A stretch of 64,000 nt of DNA from positions 2,852,001-2,916,000 of the forward strand of contig WHVY01000006.1 of assembly GCA_022266195.1 (NCBI GenBank), in the 5' to 3' direction. The notes beneath the pieces were generated by a model, which did no database searches, was not told where the DNA came from, and was given only the letters and a program-made list of their open reading frames with translations. Origin of the DNA: Tetranychus cinnabarinus (lineage: Eukaryota; Arthropoda; Arachnida; Trombidiformes; Tetranychidae). Below are positions 1-12,857 of the stretch, one piece after another (position 1 is the first letter of the stretch; each line of letters starts with the position of its first letter). Position numbers and translations under genes: made by a program.

Positions 1-1875
1 ACCATGAAAGCGAGACTACACATTTTATTGATTAGTAAAAGGCAAAAGGCAAGAAAAGGATTTACATTTGAGTGAAACTCGAAAGTTAATTGTTATCGAA
101 ATGCGTGGTTAAACAAGCCAAAGGAGGGAAAAAGATAGTTGAAGGAAAAACTCAGAGGAAAAGAAATAATCTTCAAGTTGAATGATGATTATTTACAATG
201 AATTAACTCATTAATTGTTGTTCACCTTAAGGCAACTCAACTGAAAATAATACAATGCACAACGATTGCGATATTGCTGGTAGAAATGATATTTTTATCA
301 TCAGTACATAAAGACTCAAGCACTCGGAATGCAATCAGCAGTTCACTGGAAACAAAAGCTTTTCTCGTTTCGTTTTTTTCCTCTCACTTTGGCATCATCT
401 AATTTATGCTTGAAATTGTGACTATCAAGAATCCAGTGATATCGAAAGGGAAATAGTTAAACTGTTCGTGTAATTAACAATGTACAATGGTTAATACAAT
501 GTACATAGCTTTCGTTGCCACTGCTAATGATTTTAATAATTATCCTATGCTTTTGACGTAAAACCCTCTTTAATCCAAGGTTAATATCATTTTTTTCACA
601 GTTTGTGTACTTTGGTGGATCATAAAAGCTATTTACTTTCATTTGAACCAAGGCCAGTTAAGGTCAATTGACTTTGAAACTAGATTTTTGTTCATGTTTC
701 AGTGATTTAATTTATTCAGCTCAAAATTATAAATTTTCATCAAACAAAATTGTTGCTCTCTTTCTCGCATAATTTGATTCATTTCAAACAATGGATTTAA
801 ACATTGATTAACACGGCTGAACCAATTGCGACAGCAAACAATGGATTCTTACCTCATCATTACAGTCTCTTTAAATTCCATAAAATTGATTGAAACTGGA
901 TACAGGTTTAAACTGAATATAATTTACTCTCAATTAAACTTATTGTTCATTTTTTTTACAAATAACTTGATCGACTTTGAAGATGACTAGTTGAAAGCGA
1001 TTGCATTTTTGTTTCCAATCAATCAAAAGCATTGCAAGATCATAGGAAACTTAAACAGGACAAAATAATCAAGAGACATTCCTTTACCATTAGCTATTAA
1101 TACTCCAACATATCTGAACACCAAGTGACTCGTTCAAAAATTTTGAAATATTGTATCACTAATTAACGACTGATAAAGTCTGATGAAAATGAATTCTGAA
1201 ATCGGGAAAGGTCAGGAATAGGAATATAAATGAAAAACGAATCACACTTTAGCTTTTATGGTGACTTGAATTTGATGAGCGGATCGGTAAAAGAGTAACT
1301 CTTTTATAATAGTTTCTTGATGCATTGATGGCGTTGGCGATTTCGGTTGGCTTGGACAGCTTGGCTAGGGTGTCTATATAAAATTGAACAAGAAGCTTAA
1401 AGCACGATTGATTTAATTGGTCAGAGATGAGCACCAAAATAATAAGAAAACCTTTTACATGTGAACAATTAAAATCATGTCCATCTTTTGGTATACAATT
1501 TAGACTTTAACAGGAGTCACACTTAAGCAATTTGCTGTTGTTTTTACAATAAAAAACTATTGTAAGTCAATCAAGTGACCATTATCAACAGAACAAATTG
1601 CTTGAGAATATTATAATTTATAAATCTTGTTGAAATAAAATTTGGAGGCTTTGCTTAAAATGGTAATGATTTAAAGGTTACTTATCGTTTTTGTGTTGCT
1701 CTTAAACCAAATTCATTGTGCTTCTGATCAATTTTATACAGACACCCTTTACAATGGCATTTGCGATGATGATGACAATGGTGTCTTGGTGCATAACAAA
1801 GAAAACGATGTACAATGATGCATGAAAAAAAGACAAGACTAAATTAAAAAGAATGAGTAAAACAGAAAATAATGA
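1..1875. other. Non-coding flank downstream of the channel gene
   Basis: This is AT-rich sequence 3' of the Cys-loop channel gene. No ORF here has a recognisable domain. A minus-strand open stretch at about 1249-1437 has mildly coding-like composition but no convincing start, splice partner or homology, so it is not called a gene. Confidence 0.4.
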
Positions 1876-4483
1876 TCACAGATACTTTGAAAACATCCAG
1901 GGGAACACAAAAATGGAAGCATAAATAATAAGGAATAATATATAAGTTAATGGAAATAAGACCCTTGCAACATAATCAATTTTGTTCCTATCCAATGGAT
2001 TCTTGAACCAATCAACTGGACCATAAATTTTATTCAACGCCAGTTTGATTGCATGGCTAACTTTATTGGAATCGGCGGTACACTGTAGACGATAAGTGGC
2101 TGACCGGAGATACTGTTGGTGTGAAACAGAAAACTGATTGGGATGAGAATTAATTGATCTATAAATCAAATTGGCCAACAATAAAAATGGTTAATAATTA
2201 ACCCAAAACTTACCTCTTTCTTTTCTTCAACTAAATGGACGTAAACTATGGCAAAAACGTATTCAATCAGTGACATGAATACGAAAAAGATCTGTATCAT
2301 CATCCAAATATGAAGGGCAACAACATAAGATACATTGATTTCTGCATTGATTTGCATTTGCTGGGTAACCAAGGCTAGAAGAGGTGTTACACTAATTGCG
2401 ACCTTTAATGACGGTAAGGAAAAGAAGAGCAAAAAAAGATAAAAAATTAAATTTTCAAGTTCAAATTACTGATTCAGGAATTGATTATACAAACCCTGGC
2501 AGGATATCCTAAAGCTGGAATCCAAAAACCAACAAATGAAGTCAATGTTAAAAGACAGCTTGGCCCGTAGATTCTAATAGCATAATATGATATACGGCGG
2601 AATAACTCGAGTTGAACTCGTATGCAGGGAAAATCGGGTCCGCGATAGAATGAACATTTCTCAATGAAATAATCTGTTATCTCAAATTTTGGGAAATCAT
2701 CCAGATCATCCATAGTGAATTTGTCCAGGAAAAAGTTGACACTCCGATTGGACCAATCAACTAAAATAAATTGAAAAAAAACATTATTTAGCTTTAAATT
2801 TTATCGAGAATAAACGTTTCACCGATAACCCTAGAACTAGTCAGTGTTCATTGACCACCCTCTAAACTCTGAATCTTAATTTAATCGTTAGCTGGTTTTT
2901 CCTTTGATTGTAAACATTATCATACCTTGAATTAGTCTATTACTTGAGTGAATACTATGGCAAATTGGAAGGTTAGTTTCTAGGCCAACAAGTGTTGATA
3001 ATGGATCAGCTTTTGTACAATTACACATAGCGAGAGTTAGCTGTCAATTTAATTTCAGTCTAATGATCTAAACAGTTGTCCATCAGGATATAGAATTGAC
3101 TGGCTGAATTTTTTCAGTACAGATTGAAATAATCCAACGTTTAGCTATTAAGAGTGACCCTGATTATGCGAACGATTGAAATTTAGAAACAAATGAAAGA
3201 TGAAAAAAACTAGATCATCTAATCGAATGAAGTTGATAATAATATGCTGATTTAGTAATAAATTTAGTAATGAATCATTATAAACAAATATGAAAAAAAG
3301 GTGAATTGTCTACCGTTACTCAACATACATCTTGTTTTTCATTGTAAAAGGTTTTCAAGTCATGGACACAGTTTCAATATTATAATAAAAGTTAGAACTA
3401 ATTTAGGTTCCCTTAATGTCGTTATGATAATGCTATAATCATCAGACACAGATACAAATCAAGCCTTGAACATCAATATAATGAGACTATTTAAAATGAA
3501 CAATTTGTCCAATTGTAAAAAGATAGAATCAACAATAGCCTAGACAAAATTTTTCATCTAGAAATAAGAGAGAAACATGTTTGTTTTTGAAACTCACCAC
3601 AGGCCAAATCAATATTGCAAATTTGAGTGTCCTGAGGGAAATTGAATAGATCCATATGACAGGTCAATTTAACAATAACACGAGTAGCCATTGTAAAATG
3701 ACTTCCATTGGCCAGTTCAATATACAATGGGTTAGACAACAAGTCAACCGGTGTATTGGATAGAGAGTTGACAAAATGTAAATTGGGAATCCATAATTTA
3801 CTTTTCCAAGACGAATCCAATGTGATTGAGTCTAAATCTTGCGGTAGTCGAATCCGATGATCAACCCATCGTTGGTAGAAAAATAAGTCCATAGTAATTG
3901 ACTATAATTAATTAAATTCACAAACAAACAAAAAAAAAACAGAATTAATTTGAGAGAAACAAAAAATGGCTTTTAGATATTAAACAATATGGTGACTTGA
4001 ATATAAAAAAGCGGGATAAAATGATGAAGAAGCGGGCAAAATGAACGAGCAAAAATCACAATCTTGAGTATTTTGTTTAAAGCCAGCAAAGTGATTAACT
4101 GTAAATTGAATTGATTATATTAACTTGAAAAGGGCAACAATATTAAGCTATTTCAACCAACCTTGATATATTCATATTGATATTTTACCTGTTCGGCCTC
4201 GTTGGCAGCTATAAGCTGCTTTAAAGCCAATGTAATATTAACTTGGGCAGCTTCACCTAAAGATGTAAAGAGCAATTAAGGAAACAGTTAACAATCAAAA
4301 AGGTAAGCAATGATTTCTTAATTTACCATTGACTTGAGGAGGTCTCATCTTTTTATAATTTTTAGGTATCAACTGATCAAATGACCAGTCCTCTGAAAGT
4401 GGTGAAGTGACCTCTCCACACCAAATACAATTGCTTGTATAAAGCAAGATGAACGTTACAAGTTGAAACAAATCTAAAATCAT
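1876..4483 (-). CDS. Cys-loop ligand-gated ion channel subunit, probably anion-selective
   Basis: Pentameric ligand-gated channel subunit of the plasma membrane. Seven exons keep one frame: 4327-4483, 4189-4256, 3598-3901, 2926-2979 (54 nt), 2495-2760, 2214-2402 and 1876-2133, giving 431 aa. Start is ATG at 4483, followed by a hydrophobic signal peptide. The extracellular part has the WIPNLHF loop and a Cys-loop with 13 residues between cysteines (CHMDLFNFPQDTQIC). M1 ends in FWIP. M2 is preceded by PAR, as in arthropod GABA-, glutamate-, histamine- and pH-gated chloride channels, so anion selectivity is inferred. M3 (SYVVALHIWM onward) is typical. The M3-M4 loop is short and M4 is near the C-terminus. 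The ligand cannot be read from the sequence. It is divergent from RDL and GluCl; a pHCl/Hodor-like or arachnid-specific clade is possible. Confidence 0.88.
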
Positions 4484-7464
4484 TGTCAATTAGCAACTAG
4501 ATTAAAATTAATTGAGTTAGATTATTAATTGAAATGGTAAGAAAGGTACACAAAAAAATAGGAAATAAACATTAACATTTGATTGTAAAAAATGATTTGA
4601 TATTGATTAGAATGAGTGTTTCTCATGATTTTGTTGATCACTATGATGATGAAAATGATGATGATCAACAGTTTGATGATTACTAATGAAATCGATTATC
4701 ATTATTAATTCTCATCTTCAATAGTTAGTAGTTTAACTATTCAACTGTTTTAATGAGAAACCTTCAATTCAGTAGAGAGACTCGGAAAGATGATGATAAT
4801 GATGATGGTGATGAAAAAAAATGAAATGATTGAAAACAAAGGTATCAATGATTGTGAGTTAAAAAATTAACCCATTTCATTTTCAATTTGATCAAATTAA
4901 ACAACTTTCATCAATTTAAACGTTTCAACAATTGACTCAATCGTAAAATTAATGTAAATTTGTGTGACTTTCCCATTAATCAACAAGAGTAAATTGGTTG
5001 ATCACAGAAACTCTTGTAAAAAATTGAACCTAAATTTTACCCAAATTAAAGAACGAGATTTCAACAAAATCTGGTTACCATCTGATCTCCTCTTTGTGCT
5101 GTTACAAACCTAAAAGTCTCAACTCTCAACCTTAGGTTAAAATTTTGGTATATACTTATCTAACCAGAATTTAAATATTAAATTGTAGTCGGACAATAGA
5201 TTGACATTGGTTAAACTGGACGCTGTCCATGTTGAATAGCAATAAGAAACCAAAAATAAATCCTTCACTCTTGTAGCATTGAAAAGACTATTGTTACATG
5301 AAAATAAACACTTTTAAAGATGGCTAGAGAAAGGTAAATAATGTCGCCATAATCCAATGTTTCCAGTTTTTTTCTGGTAATATAAGGTTTTGTAGTTGAC
5401 AATTTAACATAAATTAAATTAACGATAAATAATTATTGAGCGAGTCCAGCTATTTGCAACAATCACAACAATAAAGAGGAGTTTACAAATCAAAATGCTT
5501 TTGCTTTCTCTTAACGTATTTAAATACGGATTCTGTGATTTTCCCCCAATCTGTTGTTGAATATTTTTCTCAGTAGCCTGAGCTTCAAGAAAGTTCTGAC
5601 TATTTACATAGATGATTGTCAATCTTGACTTTCCTGTGAATTGAAAATCTTTTTTAGAACCCATTGATTCCTTTGTCTAATGTTTTGAAAATTTCTGGTT
5701 AATTTTTCCCCTTCTCTTGGTCATATTGGTTTACACTGACTTTTAGATGACAATTAACATTTAATTTCACACTTGTACTGTTCGGTGATTTATAGTGGCG
5801 AGTAAATTGAATTTATTGATCAACTTTTCAATTTCACTCTTAAATTGTTTAAAATGATTAAAATTTGAAGCGGAAAATTGACTTATAAGTGGATATTGAA
5901 TGATCAACATTAATAAAAAAACATGAATATACATTTGCATTGAAACTTAGGTGAGTTTCATTTGAAAAGTTGAATTGATCGAGATGGAAATAATTGAGAT
6001 TTTTGCATTTTCAACATTCTCTACAAATTAAATTGTATTGTTAATAGCCAATAATGTTAAATAGTCAATTGTTTGTCAATTTTTGGGTTGATTTTAATGT
6101 AGCAATTTTTTTGAAAGCTTTGAATAGGATTTTAATGGTGTTACCTTGAATTATATCTTAAGGTTGGAAATATCAAATTTTATTCCGGTTTTCAGGTTTC
6201 AACAGTCAATTGTATCAATGACTTTAAAGATACTTTTACTCGAGAAATGGTTGGAAATTGGTCGAGAAATGACCAGAAATGGTGAAAAGACCAATGACTG
6301 ATGAACTGTTGTTGAAACTGTTTTTATTTTGGTCAATCTATTTCGTTTGAAACCCTTTTGCCTAACATTACAATTGTGGCTATCTGTAGGTGTAACTGTG
6401 AATAGACTAGATTCAAGTATTTTCATACTGTAATGTCTCATTCAAAAAATTAATTAGCCTTCTATCAAATTTGATTTTTATTGTAGGCTGAAAACATTTA
6501 AATAGACAGTTATTGGTGAGGTTTGTGCATAATTATTGTTATTATATATTTTATATGATTGTACCAATTGTGTGGGTTTCTAGTATTTAATTTGAACCTT
6601 TATTTACCTCATTTTATGATGAAAAAGTCAATAACATTTGTCTTGGTTTTTGTTGGTTTCTGGTTGACTTTCAACTCTTCAATGAACCTCTTTTGTTTAG
6701 ACACAGGTTATTGTCTGATAGTTGCAGTTGAGTTGAACATTTACACTTTTTTTAACTTTCCTGGTTAATGATCAGAACTATGATGAATTTTCAATAAACT
6801 GACCTGATCCACGATAATTAGATTCATTGAGGTGTTTAAATATTATGAGAAGACAGTGAATAACAAAAAAAACAGTGAGTGGAAACAACTGAATCGATTC
6901 ATTGAAAACAAGTGAAGGAAGTTACTTTAAGAAATGGTAAGTTGTGTGTGTAAAAGGTAAGTGTAAAAAAACGGGAATACTTTTTTACCATTTTAAAGAT
7001 GAAAGGTGAATTAAGGTCAAAGGTTTGGAGGAAGGTTGGTTTAATAGATAAAGTTAGGTTAAAAAGACGTTAATTCAAAGTTAAGGTTAAAGTATAATTT
7101 TACCTACAATTTATAGCAAGTTTTACCGTATATACAGTAAAAAAAGGGTGAAAATAATACAATAAAATGAATGTTGCTTAAAGGATCAGTTGGAAAATGT
7201 TTCTCCAACAATTTTATCCTTCATGATTATCATCATGATTAACCTTAGACCATTTTTCAAGTGTTAATTCAATTTCATCAGTTTTTTTATAAAACATCTT
7301 CTTCAGTCTTTAATTAAGAAACTATCCCCCAAGGCTTCCGTTATGTTACACTTTTTGCTTTGTTTTGATTTATTTATGGTTTCTTTTTGTGTGTTCAGTA
7401 TTTCTTATCTCTACAAATCTTCTTTTATTTGATTCAGTGTATTAACTATTTATATCATATCGTT
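4484..7464. other. Intergenic region, no supported gene
   Basis: About 3 kb of AT-rich DNA upstream of the channel gene. It probably holds that gene's promoter. A minus-strand 81-codon ORF at 5419-5664 starts with ATG and ends in a hydrophobic stretch (ILICKLLFIVVIVA), so a tail-anchored micro-protein is conceivable, but nothing supports it beyond openness. A donor-like site (ATG followed by GTAAGT) sits near 6937 and could end a 5' exon of a plus-strand transcript. Confidence 0.35.
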
Positions 7465-7888
7465 ATGGAATCTGATTTACTTAAGGAAATTCAAGTTAAT
7501 CAAGTAAGCCATCATTGTAACCTTGAAGACTCAGCTTTCTCATCTTTCCGTGTGTTTTGATTTTACTTGCAGGCAATAGCAATGATCCAAATGAAACCAG
7601 CTACTGATTTAGCCATCGATGCAAGGTTAGTCCAGTCCCTCTCTATTACCTAAGTAAGCTAATCCAACTCAACAGACACCCTTAAATTGCTGTTGTATTA
7701 TCATCATTATTATTGATAAGTCTTATTTCATTTCTTCTTTAGGTTGTTATTTTTCTTCCTCTTCTCCAACCAAGGTCGACACTATTATGAGAACCTTAAC
7801 TCAATTGGATATTATAAAAGGACTTGATCATGATTTAACCTTTCATTGTGACCTTAAGGAATTGTTGAAGACAGTCATGATGCTTTGA
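7465..7888 (+). other. Possible small spliced gene, unrecognised
   Basis: An ATG at 7465 opens 13 codons to a GTAAGC donor. A pyrimidine-rich TTGCAG acceptor precedes an in-frame block (AIAMIQMKPATDLAIDA) ending in GGTTAGT. A third open block near 7795-7888 (starting VDTIMRTLTQLDI) is coding-like, but no strong splice pair joins it in frame: the obvious acceptor gives a different frame with a stop near 7830. The donor and acceptor signals suggest a real transcript, but the coding structure is unresolved and I recognise no family. Confidence 0.25.
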
Positions 7889-9318
7889 TTAACTTCTCGC
7901 AATTATTGTACTGTTAATGTAGGAAGAGACAGATTAAGGAAATGAATATGACTATGAGAAAAACAAAACAAAACAAAATAATGACTCAGACAACGTTTAA
8001 TTTGTCTATATTTTGCCATTGTTATCAGGGTTAATTATCAATTCATTTGGTTATTTATACATAATATTTTATTATGTTCAACGTGTTGCCTTTTCCGTTT
8101 CACCAAATGTAATAATTTCTCATGGCGTTCAATTTACTTCATCTGTCTATTCAATTCATTTTGCTAATGGGTTGTAACAGTATAATTTAACAATTGAACT
8201 ATTGATTAACGTTGCCTTGAAAAGTGCTAATTTGGAAACTAATGCATAAGCTAATCAATAATCCAGAGTGAACATCGCCCTGTAACCTTGTTCAAAAATC
8301 AATGTTCAATCTTACATTGAAAACACTGAAAGCTGGGAATACAAATTTCATTGATCTGCTTTCAAAATTCGAGCAACAAAACGTTTCGTTTAAATTCAAG
8401 CCAAGATGAATTAAACTGTCTTTTTAATGAGAATCACAACTTTTTCTAAGAATTGATTGTTAATTACGTTTACGATTGAAATGACCTTTATTCAATCAAG
8501 TTTGATGGTCACAATTGGTAAGTTTATCAATAGGAAATCTGACGCACTTTTTTTTTCTACCTGCGCTGTTGATTGAAATGAACAATAATAACAGTATAAT
8601 CACCATTAAACATATAAGATACAGTTAACACTTGAAACACACAATCTGACCTTACATTGTAAATGTATATTCTGATTAAAAAAACATTGAAAATAAACGT
8701 AGCAAAATACGCAGCAGGATCTACATTCAGTTAATCACAACTTAAATTGATGATGATAGTTGACGAGAGGGCTACAAGGTTAAGTAGCATTTGCAAATGC
8801 TAAAAATATTTTTGGCAAAATATTGAAAATTTTTGATGCCTTGCTAACAGGCTAGTTACCAAGAATTACGTTTCCAGGTTTACTTGAATTTTTATTATGG
8901 CCAAAGTTACGTTTATTGTTAAAAATTGTTGATAAAGTCCAGGTAATCAAGAAGATGGTGAGAGTGAAAAAATGGATGAAAAAGAAGTGAAAGTGACCAT
9001 GGCTGAAACACACACGAAAAACCGGATTGGGATGAAAGAAAAAGTAAAGAGTGATGACATTGAGTCTCTCATTTTTTCTTCTATTCCTTTCATTTCTTTT
9101 TCATCTCTTTCTTTACTTACTTTCTGGTTCTATACTCTTTGCTTTTCAACTGCCTTTCTTTTCTCTCTCTTTCTCTCGCACACAATCTCACTCACTTTTG
9201 TTTATCCTGCGATAAACAGCGATTCGATGTTGGTTTGCTGAGAAGAGAGTCATTCTTGATTTCTGGTTGATCCTGGTAACTATTATGTTCAACAGTTGAT
9301 CTTGTATATGTGATTGTT
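7889..9318. other. Intergenic region, no supported gene
   Basis: AT-rich sequence. An open plus-strand stretch at 8972-9241 is largely S/F/L low-complexity encoded by TTC/TCT runs. It is more likely a pyrimidine-rich leader of the next gene than a protein. Confidence 0.35.
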
Positions 9319-9771
9319 ATGTTGATTGATTTTGGTCTCAGTGTTGTTGACCAAAGTCACAATTTGATGATACCATCAACTGAATCTTCATTGCCTTCCA
9401 ATGTTCCAATACTGTCATCATCATCAGGTACCAGGTTAATCATGACTGTCCCAAATCATTCGGATCTTGTCAGTATCACCGGAGCTTTGATCGTTTTCTC
9501 CTTTATCTCATCTTGTGTTATATTAACTTACATAATCAATGGATTCAATCTGCTTTGGGATAAGATGATTCACGGTGAGCTTGTACCTGACTCCAAAAGT
9601 GTTTTATCATCATTCATAACTTTCGCCTTTGGTCTTACCTTCTATTTAATTAATGAGATCTCAACACTTTACATTAATCTGAAGACCGGGTTAACTTCAT
9701 GGATTAGGTGGAAATCAAAATCTTCAAGATGGCCAATAGCAACAACATCTATCTTTAAAAAACGAGTCTAA
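9319..9771 (+). CDS. Hypothetical protein with two membrane segments
   Basis: Single open exon from ATG 9319 to a TAA, about 150 aa. Two hydrophobic helices are visible: one around SITGALIVFSFISSCVILTY and one around SSFITFAFGLTFYLI. A short loop containing LLWDKMIHGELVPDSKS separates them. The tail is basic (WKSKSSRW, FKKRV). The N-terminal third is Ser/Pro-rich, and internal ATGs (MIPSTESS, MTVPNHSD) are alternative starts. I do not recognise the family. It ends about 280 bp before the convergent SNRPE gene. It could be an exon of a larger gene. Confidence 0.5.
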   Translation: MLIDFGLSVVDQSHNLMIPSTESSLPSNVPILSSSSGTRLIMTVPNHSDLVSITGALIVFSFISSCVILTYIINGFNLLWDKMIHGELVPDSKSVLSSFITFAFGLTFYLINEISTLYINLKTGLTSWIRWKSKSSRWPIATTSIFKKRV

Positions 9772-9810
9772 TCAACAAAAAACACACCAAGAAAAATGCA
9801 TCGATCAACC

Positions 9811-9870
9811 AAACCATCACCACCACCATAATACTACTACCACTACCACCACCACTTTTATCATCACCAC
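9811..9870 (+). repeat. CAC/ACC-rich simple repeat
   Basis: An imperfect run of ACC, CAC and TAC triplets lies just past the stop of the two-TM ORF, in the short gap before SNRPE. It is a simple low-complexity tract with no coding support. Confidence 0.6.
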
Positions 9871-10050
9871 CTTTTGTTACTTCTTAATCTTAATTTTTTA
9901 ATCCGTATCAATTTCGCTCAAGAAAACAACCAACAGCATTTAATTGTTCATTTCAATTATTTATTGAAGCAAATTGAAACACATTATGGATCTTAATTTT
10001 TTTTTTAAAAAAAATCTCATCTCAATACAATACAATTTCCTCTCGATTAC

Positions 10051-10332
10051 TTATTGAGTTTTCGTGATGAGAGTGATATTTTCACCTTTTAACAATATTC
10101 TCCCAATTGGTTTCTTTGTCTGTGTTTTGTGATAAACCTCTTCAGCGTCGTCTAAAACCAGGTTCATGTATTCATCGAAACCAATGATGTGCCCCTCAAT
10201 GCGAAGATTAACATTCTCGTTCAACCAAACTTGAATCCGAGCGCGATTCTGTAAATACCTGAATATCAGATTAATCGGTTGAACCATAACTTTCTGAATT
10301 TTTTGAGACGATGTACCTCCTTTGTAAGACAT
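10051..10332 (-). CDS. SNRPE: Small nuclear ribonucleoprotein E (SmE)
   Basis: Core Sm-ring subunit of spliceosomal U snRNPs. The 93-aa product matches the usual family length of about 92. It contains the nearly invariant block VMVQPINLIFRYLQNR, the Sm1 region with IEGHIIGFDEYMNLVLDDAE, and the Sm2 region ending GRILLKGENITLI. Start ATG 10332 (MSYKGG) was chosen because it gives the family N-terminus. The open frame upstream lacks similarity and contains an acceptor-like sequence ending TTGACAG about 20 nt before the ATG, so a 5'UTR intron is likely. The coding region is one exon. It is divergent to cytochrome c. Confidence 0.96.
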   Translation of the reverse strand: MSYKGGTSSQKIQKVMVQPINLIFRYLQNRARIQVWLNENVNLRIEGHIIGFDEYMNLVLDDAEEVYHKTQTKKPIGRILLKGENITLITKTQ

Positions 10333-11631
10333 TGTTATTTGAATATTTGGTATGTCTGTCAACAAGAAAAGGAAATTTGAGTTAATACAAAGAAAAATTG
10401 TCCAAACAAACAACTAAATTACTTAGAGTGTTGAAATTAGATAACTTGAAAGATGTTAATATTAACTGTTACAAGAATACAAACTAAATTACCAAACACA
10501 GTTGAACAAGAAATTTTAAAATCAAATCGGATTCATTTTCAACACAACCCATCGCAAAGCGAAACCTTGGTTACTTGATGTTACCACAAAGGAAAAGCGC
10601 CAAATTTATACTCAAAAAGGAATACAATTTTCATCAAAAAAATTCATGGATAAAATTTTCTTTTAAAAGCAAAATTAATTGTTAACTTCAATTAAAAACT
10701 TGTTCAACAGAAATGAAGAACACTGGAATATTGTCTCTAAATCAATAATGTCTAATGATTTTAAACCCGAACTTTTTGAGTAAAATTATAAAGTTTAATT
10801 GTGATACTTAAAATTACAAAAATTGTCTCCATTCTCGGTTCTCTTTTTTATTAACTTTAATCCGTTTTAAATTAATTTATCGGTATACGAAAATACCTCT
10901 TATTCACAAAACAATGTTAATTAATTTAGTACACCCATGTTGGAGCTGAATTAGTAAAATTTGTTTTTAGAAAGTGAGTTTGAATTTATTGAAATACAGT
11001 TTATTCAAACTGAAATTCATGGATTCCGATCACTGGATCTTATTTGGCTATTTATAAATCACTGATTACTGTCAAAGGGCAAGATCTTTTATTTTATTAA
11101 TAATTTTAATCAGATCTATTTGATCAGTTACTATTAGATTTATTTGTTGAGTCAATTTTTAGGTTTTGTTAGAGCAAAAAGGCAATTCTAGAGTAATGTT
11201 TATCAGAGGATTTATGGATGAAAAATTGGTTTTAGATTTTCCTAAATAATTTAATGAAATTGGTAGTCCGATTGATAGTTGATCAGAAAGGAATAATAAT
11301 TTGAATTGCTTTTGCTTGATTTAAGTTAATCAGTGCCGGTGATTAAATATGGCGCTTTGTTGAGTAATATCTAAGGTAACCATGCAAACGTGTTTAGTGA
11401 TAACGCGTGATCAATCCGTTTCATTTCAACTATCGTTTGGTTGGTTAATTTGACATTGAGTTTGCAATCTTCTTGCTGTTTGGTTTAACTTGATCCTAGT
11501 ACAAATTAAATTTTAATTTAAGGTATTATATTTAAATCATTTTTTCATCCTTCCTTTTTATTTTAGACTAAAAGATTAATTTTTATTCAATTTATTCTCA
11601 TTTGCTTTTGTGATTTGACATTTTAATTTAG
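10333..11631. promoter_or_regulatory. Divergent promoter interval, SNRPE / cytochrome c
   Basis: About 1.3 kb between two divergent housekeeping genes must hold both promoters and 5'UTRs. An acceptor-like TTTTAATTTAG abuts the cytochrome c ATG exactly, suggesting a 5'UTR intron whose donor I cannot place. No TATA or motif call is made. Confidence 0.5.
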
Positions 11632-12055
11632 ATGGCTGACTTACCTGATGGAGATCCAACACGAGGAAAGAAAATCTTTGTCCAAAAATGTGGTCAATGT
11701 CATGTTGCCGAAAAGGGCAAAGGACACAAACAAGGACCCAATTTATATAATTTAATTGGACGAAAGACTGGCTCTGCTGAAGGGTTTGACTACACCACCG
11801 CCAATAAAGAAAAAGGTTAGATTCTATTTTCCACTGCATGTCCTAGTTTCCCTGTACTTGTGTGACCTTGTATGTTTTGACCTTTTCCTATTTTATCCCG
11901 TTAATTTAGGTATTACCTGGAGTAGGGAGACGCTCAATATTTATCTTGAGAATCCAAAGAAGTATATCCCCGGTACAAAGATGATCTTTGCTGGTATCAA
12001 GAAAAAGCAAGAAAGAGCCGATGTCATTGCCTACTTGGAGTCAGCCAAGGATTGA
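11632..12055 (+). CDS. Cytochrome c
   Basis: Mitochondrial intermembrane electron carrier between complexes III and IV, also an apoptotic cofactor. Two exons, 11632-11815 and 11910-12055, are joined in phase 1 across a 94-bp GT-AG intron, giving 109 aa, the normal length. The haem-binding CxxCH (CGQCH, C20/C23/H24) is intact. GPNLYNLIGRKTG follows. The axial Met lies in the IPGTKMIFAGIKKK block. The C-terminal helix (ADVIAYLESAKD) is complete. The start follows directly on an acceptor-like AG. Confidence 0.97.
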
Positions 12056-12857
12056 CCTGTTCCATCAATAGCTATTTAATTATCTAATTTAAAAATTATA
12101 ATTTCACTAGAAAAGGTTAATAGGGAAAATCATGACAGCTCATGGCAAATTGGTGTCACATTGAATCTATTTTAAAACATTGTCCTTTCCTTGATCATCT
12201 TATATTTAACCAAATCTTTTTGTTCTTATTCGCTCTGAGTGAATCAAATTTAAGTTATTGTTATGATTAGGGGAGTGCAGTTTAGGCTAATGAATCAGTT
12301 GAAAATTAAATTTTCTTTTATTCAATGGAAAACGGAAATTCTCACGGAAAGATAATAAAATTACTAGTTTAATTTGTTCATATGTCTCGTAATTCCATTT
12401 TTTTAATTTATTATCAAGAACACACCTCTGGAATGTCCTTTACCAACTTGAAAATTCAAGTTTATCGATTTGTGTGTCTACCCATTGGAATATTCCGTCA
12501 CTTAACCACTTTACTGATCCTGATTATGATATGATGCAATCTATCAGATAATTTCATCAGCTATAATGGCCCATCTTCCGTCAAGGTGTCGCTCGCTATG
12601 AATGAATAAACAGGAATACAAGAGTTTATAATCATTCAATTTTAATGAATGTTAAGAAATGAGATGAATCACATCTAATTGACAATGTAAATGAATGATT
12701 TCCATGCTTAGAATAGGTCTCCAAATAAATAGTCTCGATAAAGCTGAGTGACCTTTTTCTCTTTGAAATTGTGAATTAACAAAATAAATTACAAGATTCA
12801 CCATTTGTAAACCGGTTTTGCTCCACAATTTTATAATGAAAAGCCGCAATAATAATA
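12056..12857. other. Convergent 3' interval
   Basis: About 800 bp between the tail-to-tail cytochrome c and SMNDC1 genes. It probably contains both 3'UTRs. I see no separate gene or repeat. Confidence 0.5.

Noticed and set aside
1249..1437. 62-codon minus-strand ORF with coding-like triplets
   Set aside because: It opens with a non-ATG codon and no flanking exon could be joined; left as part of the non-coding flank.
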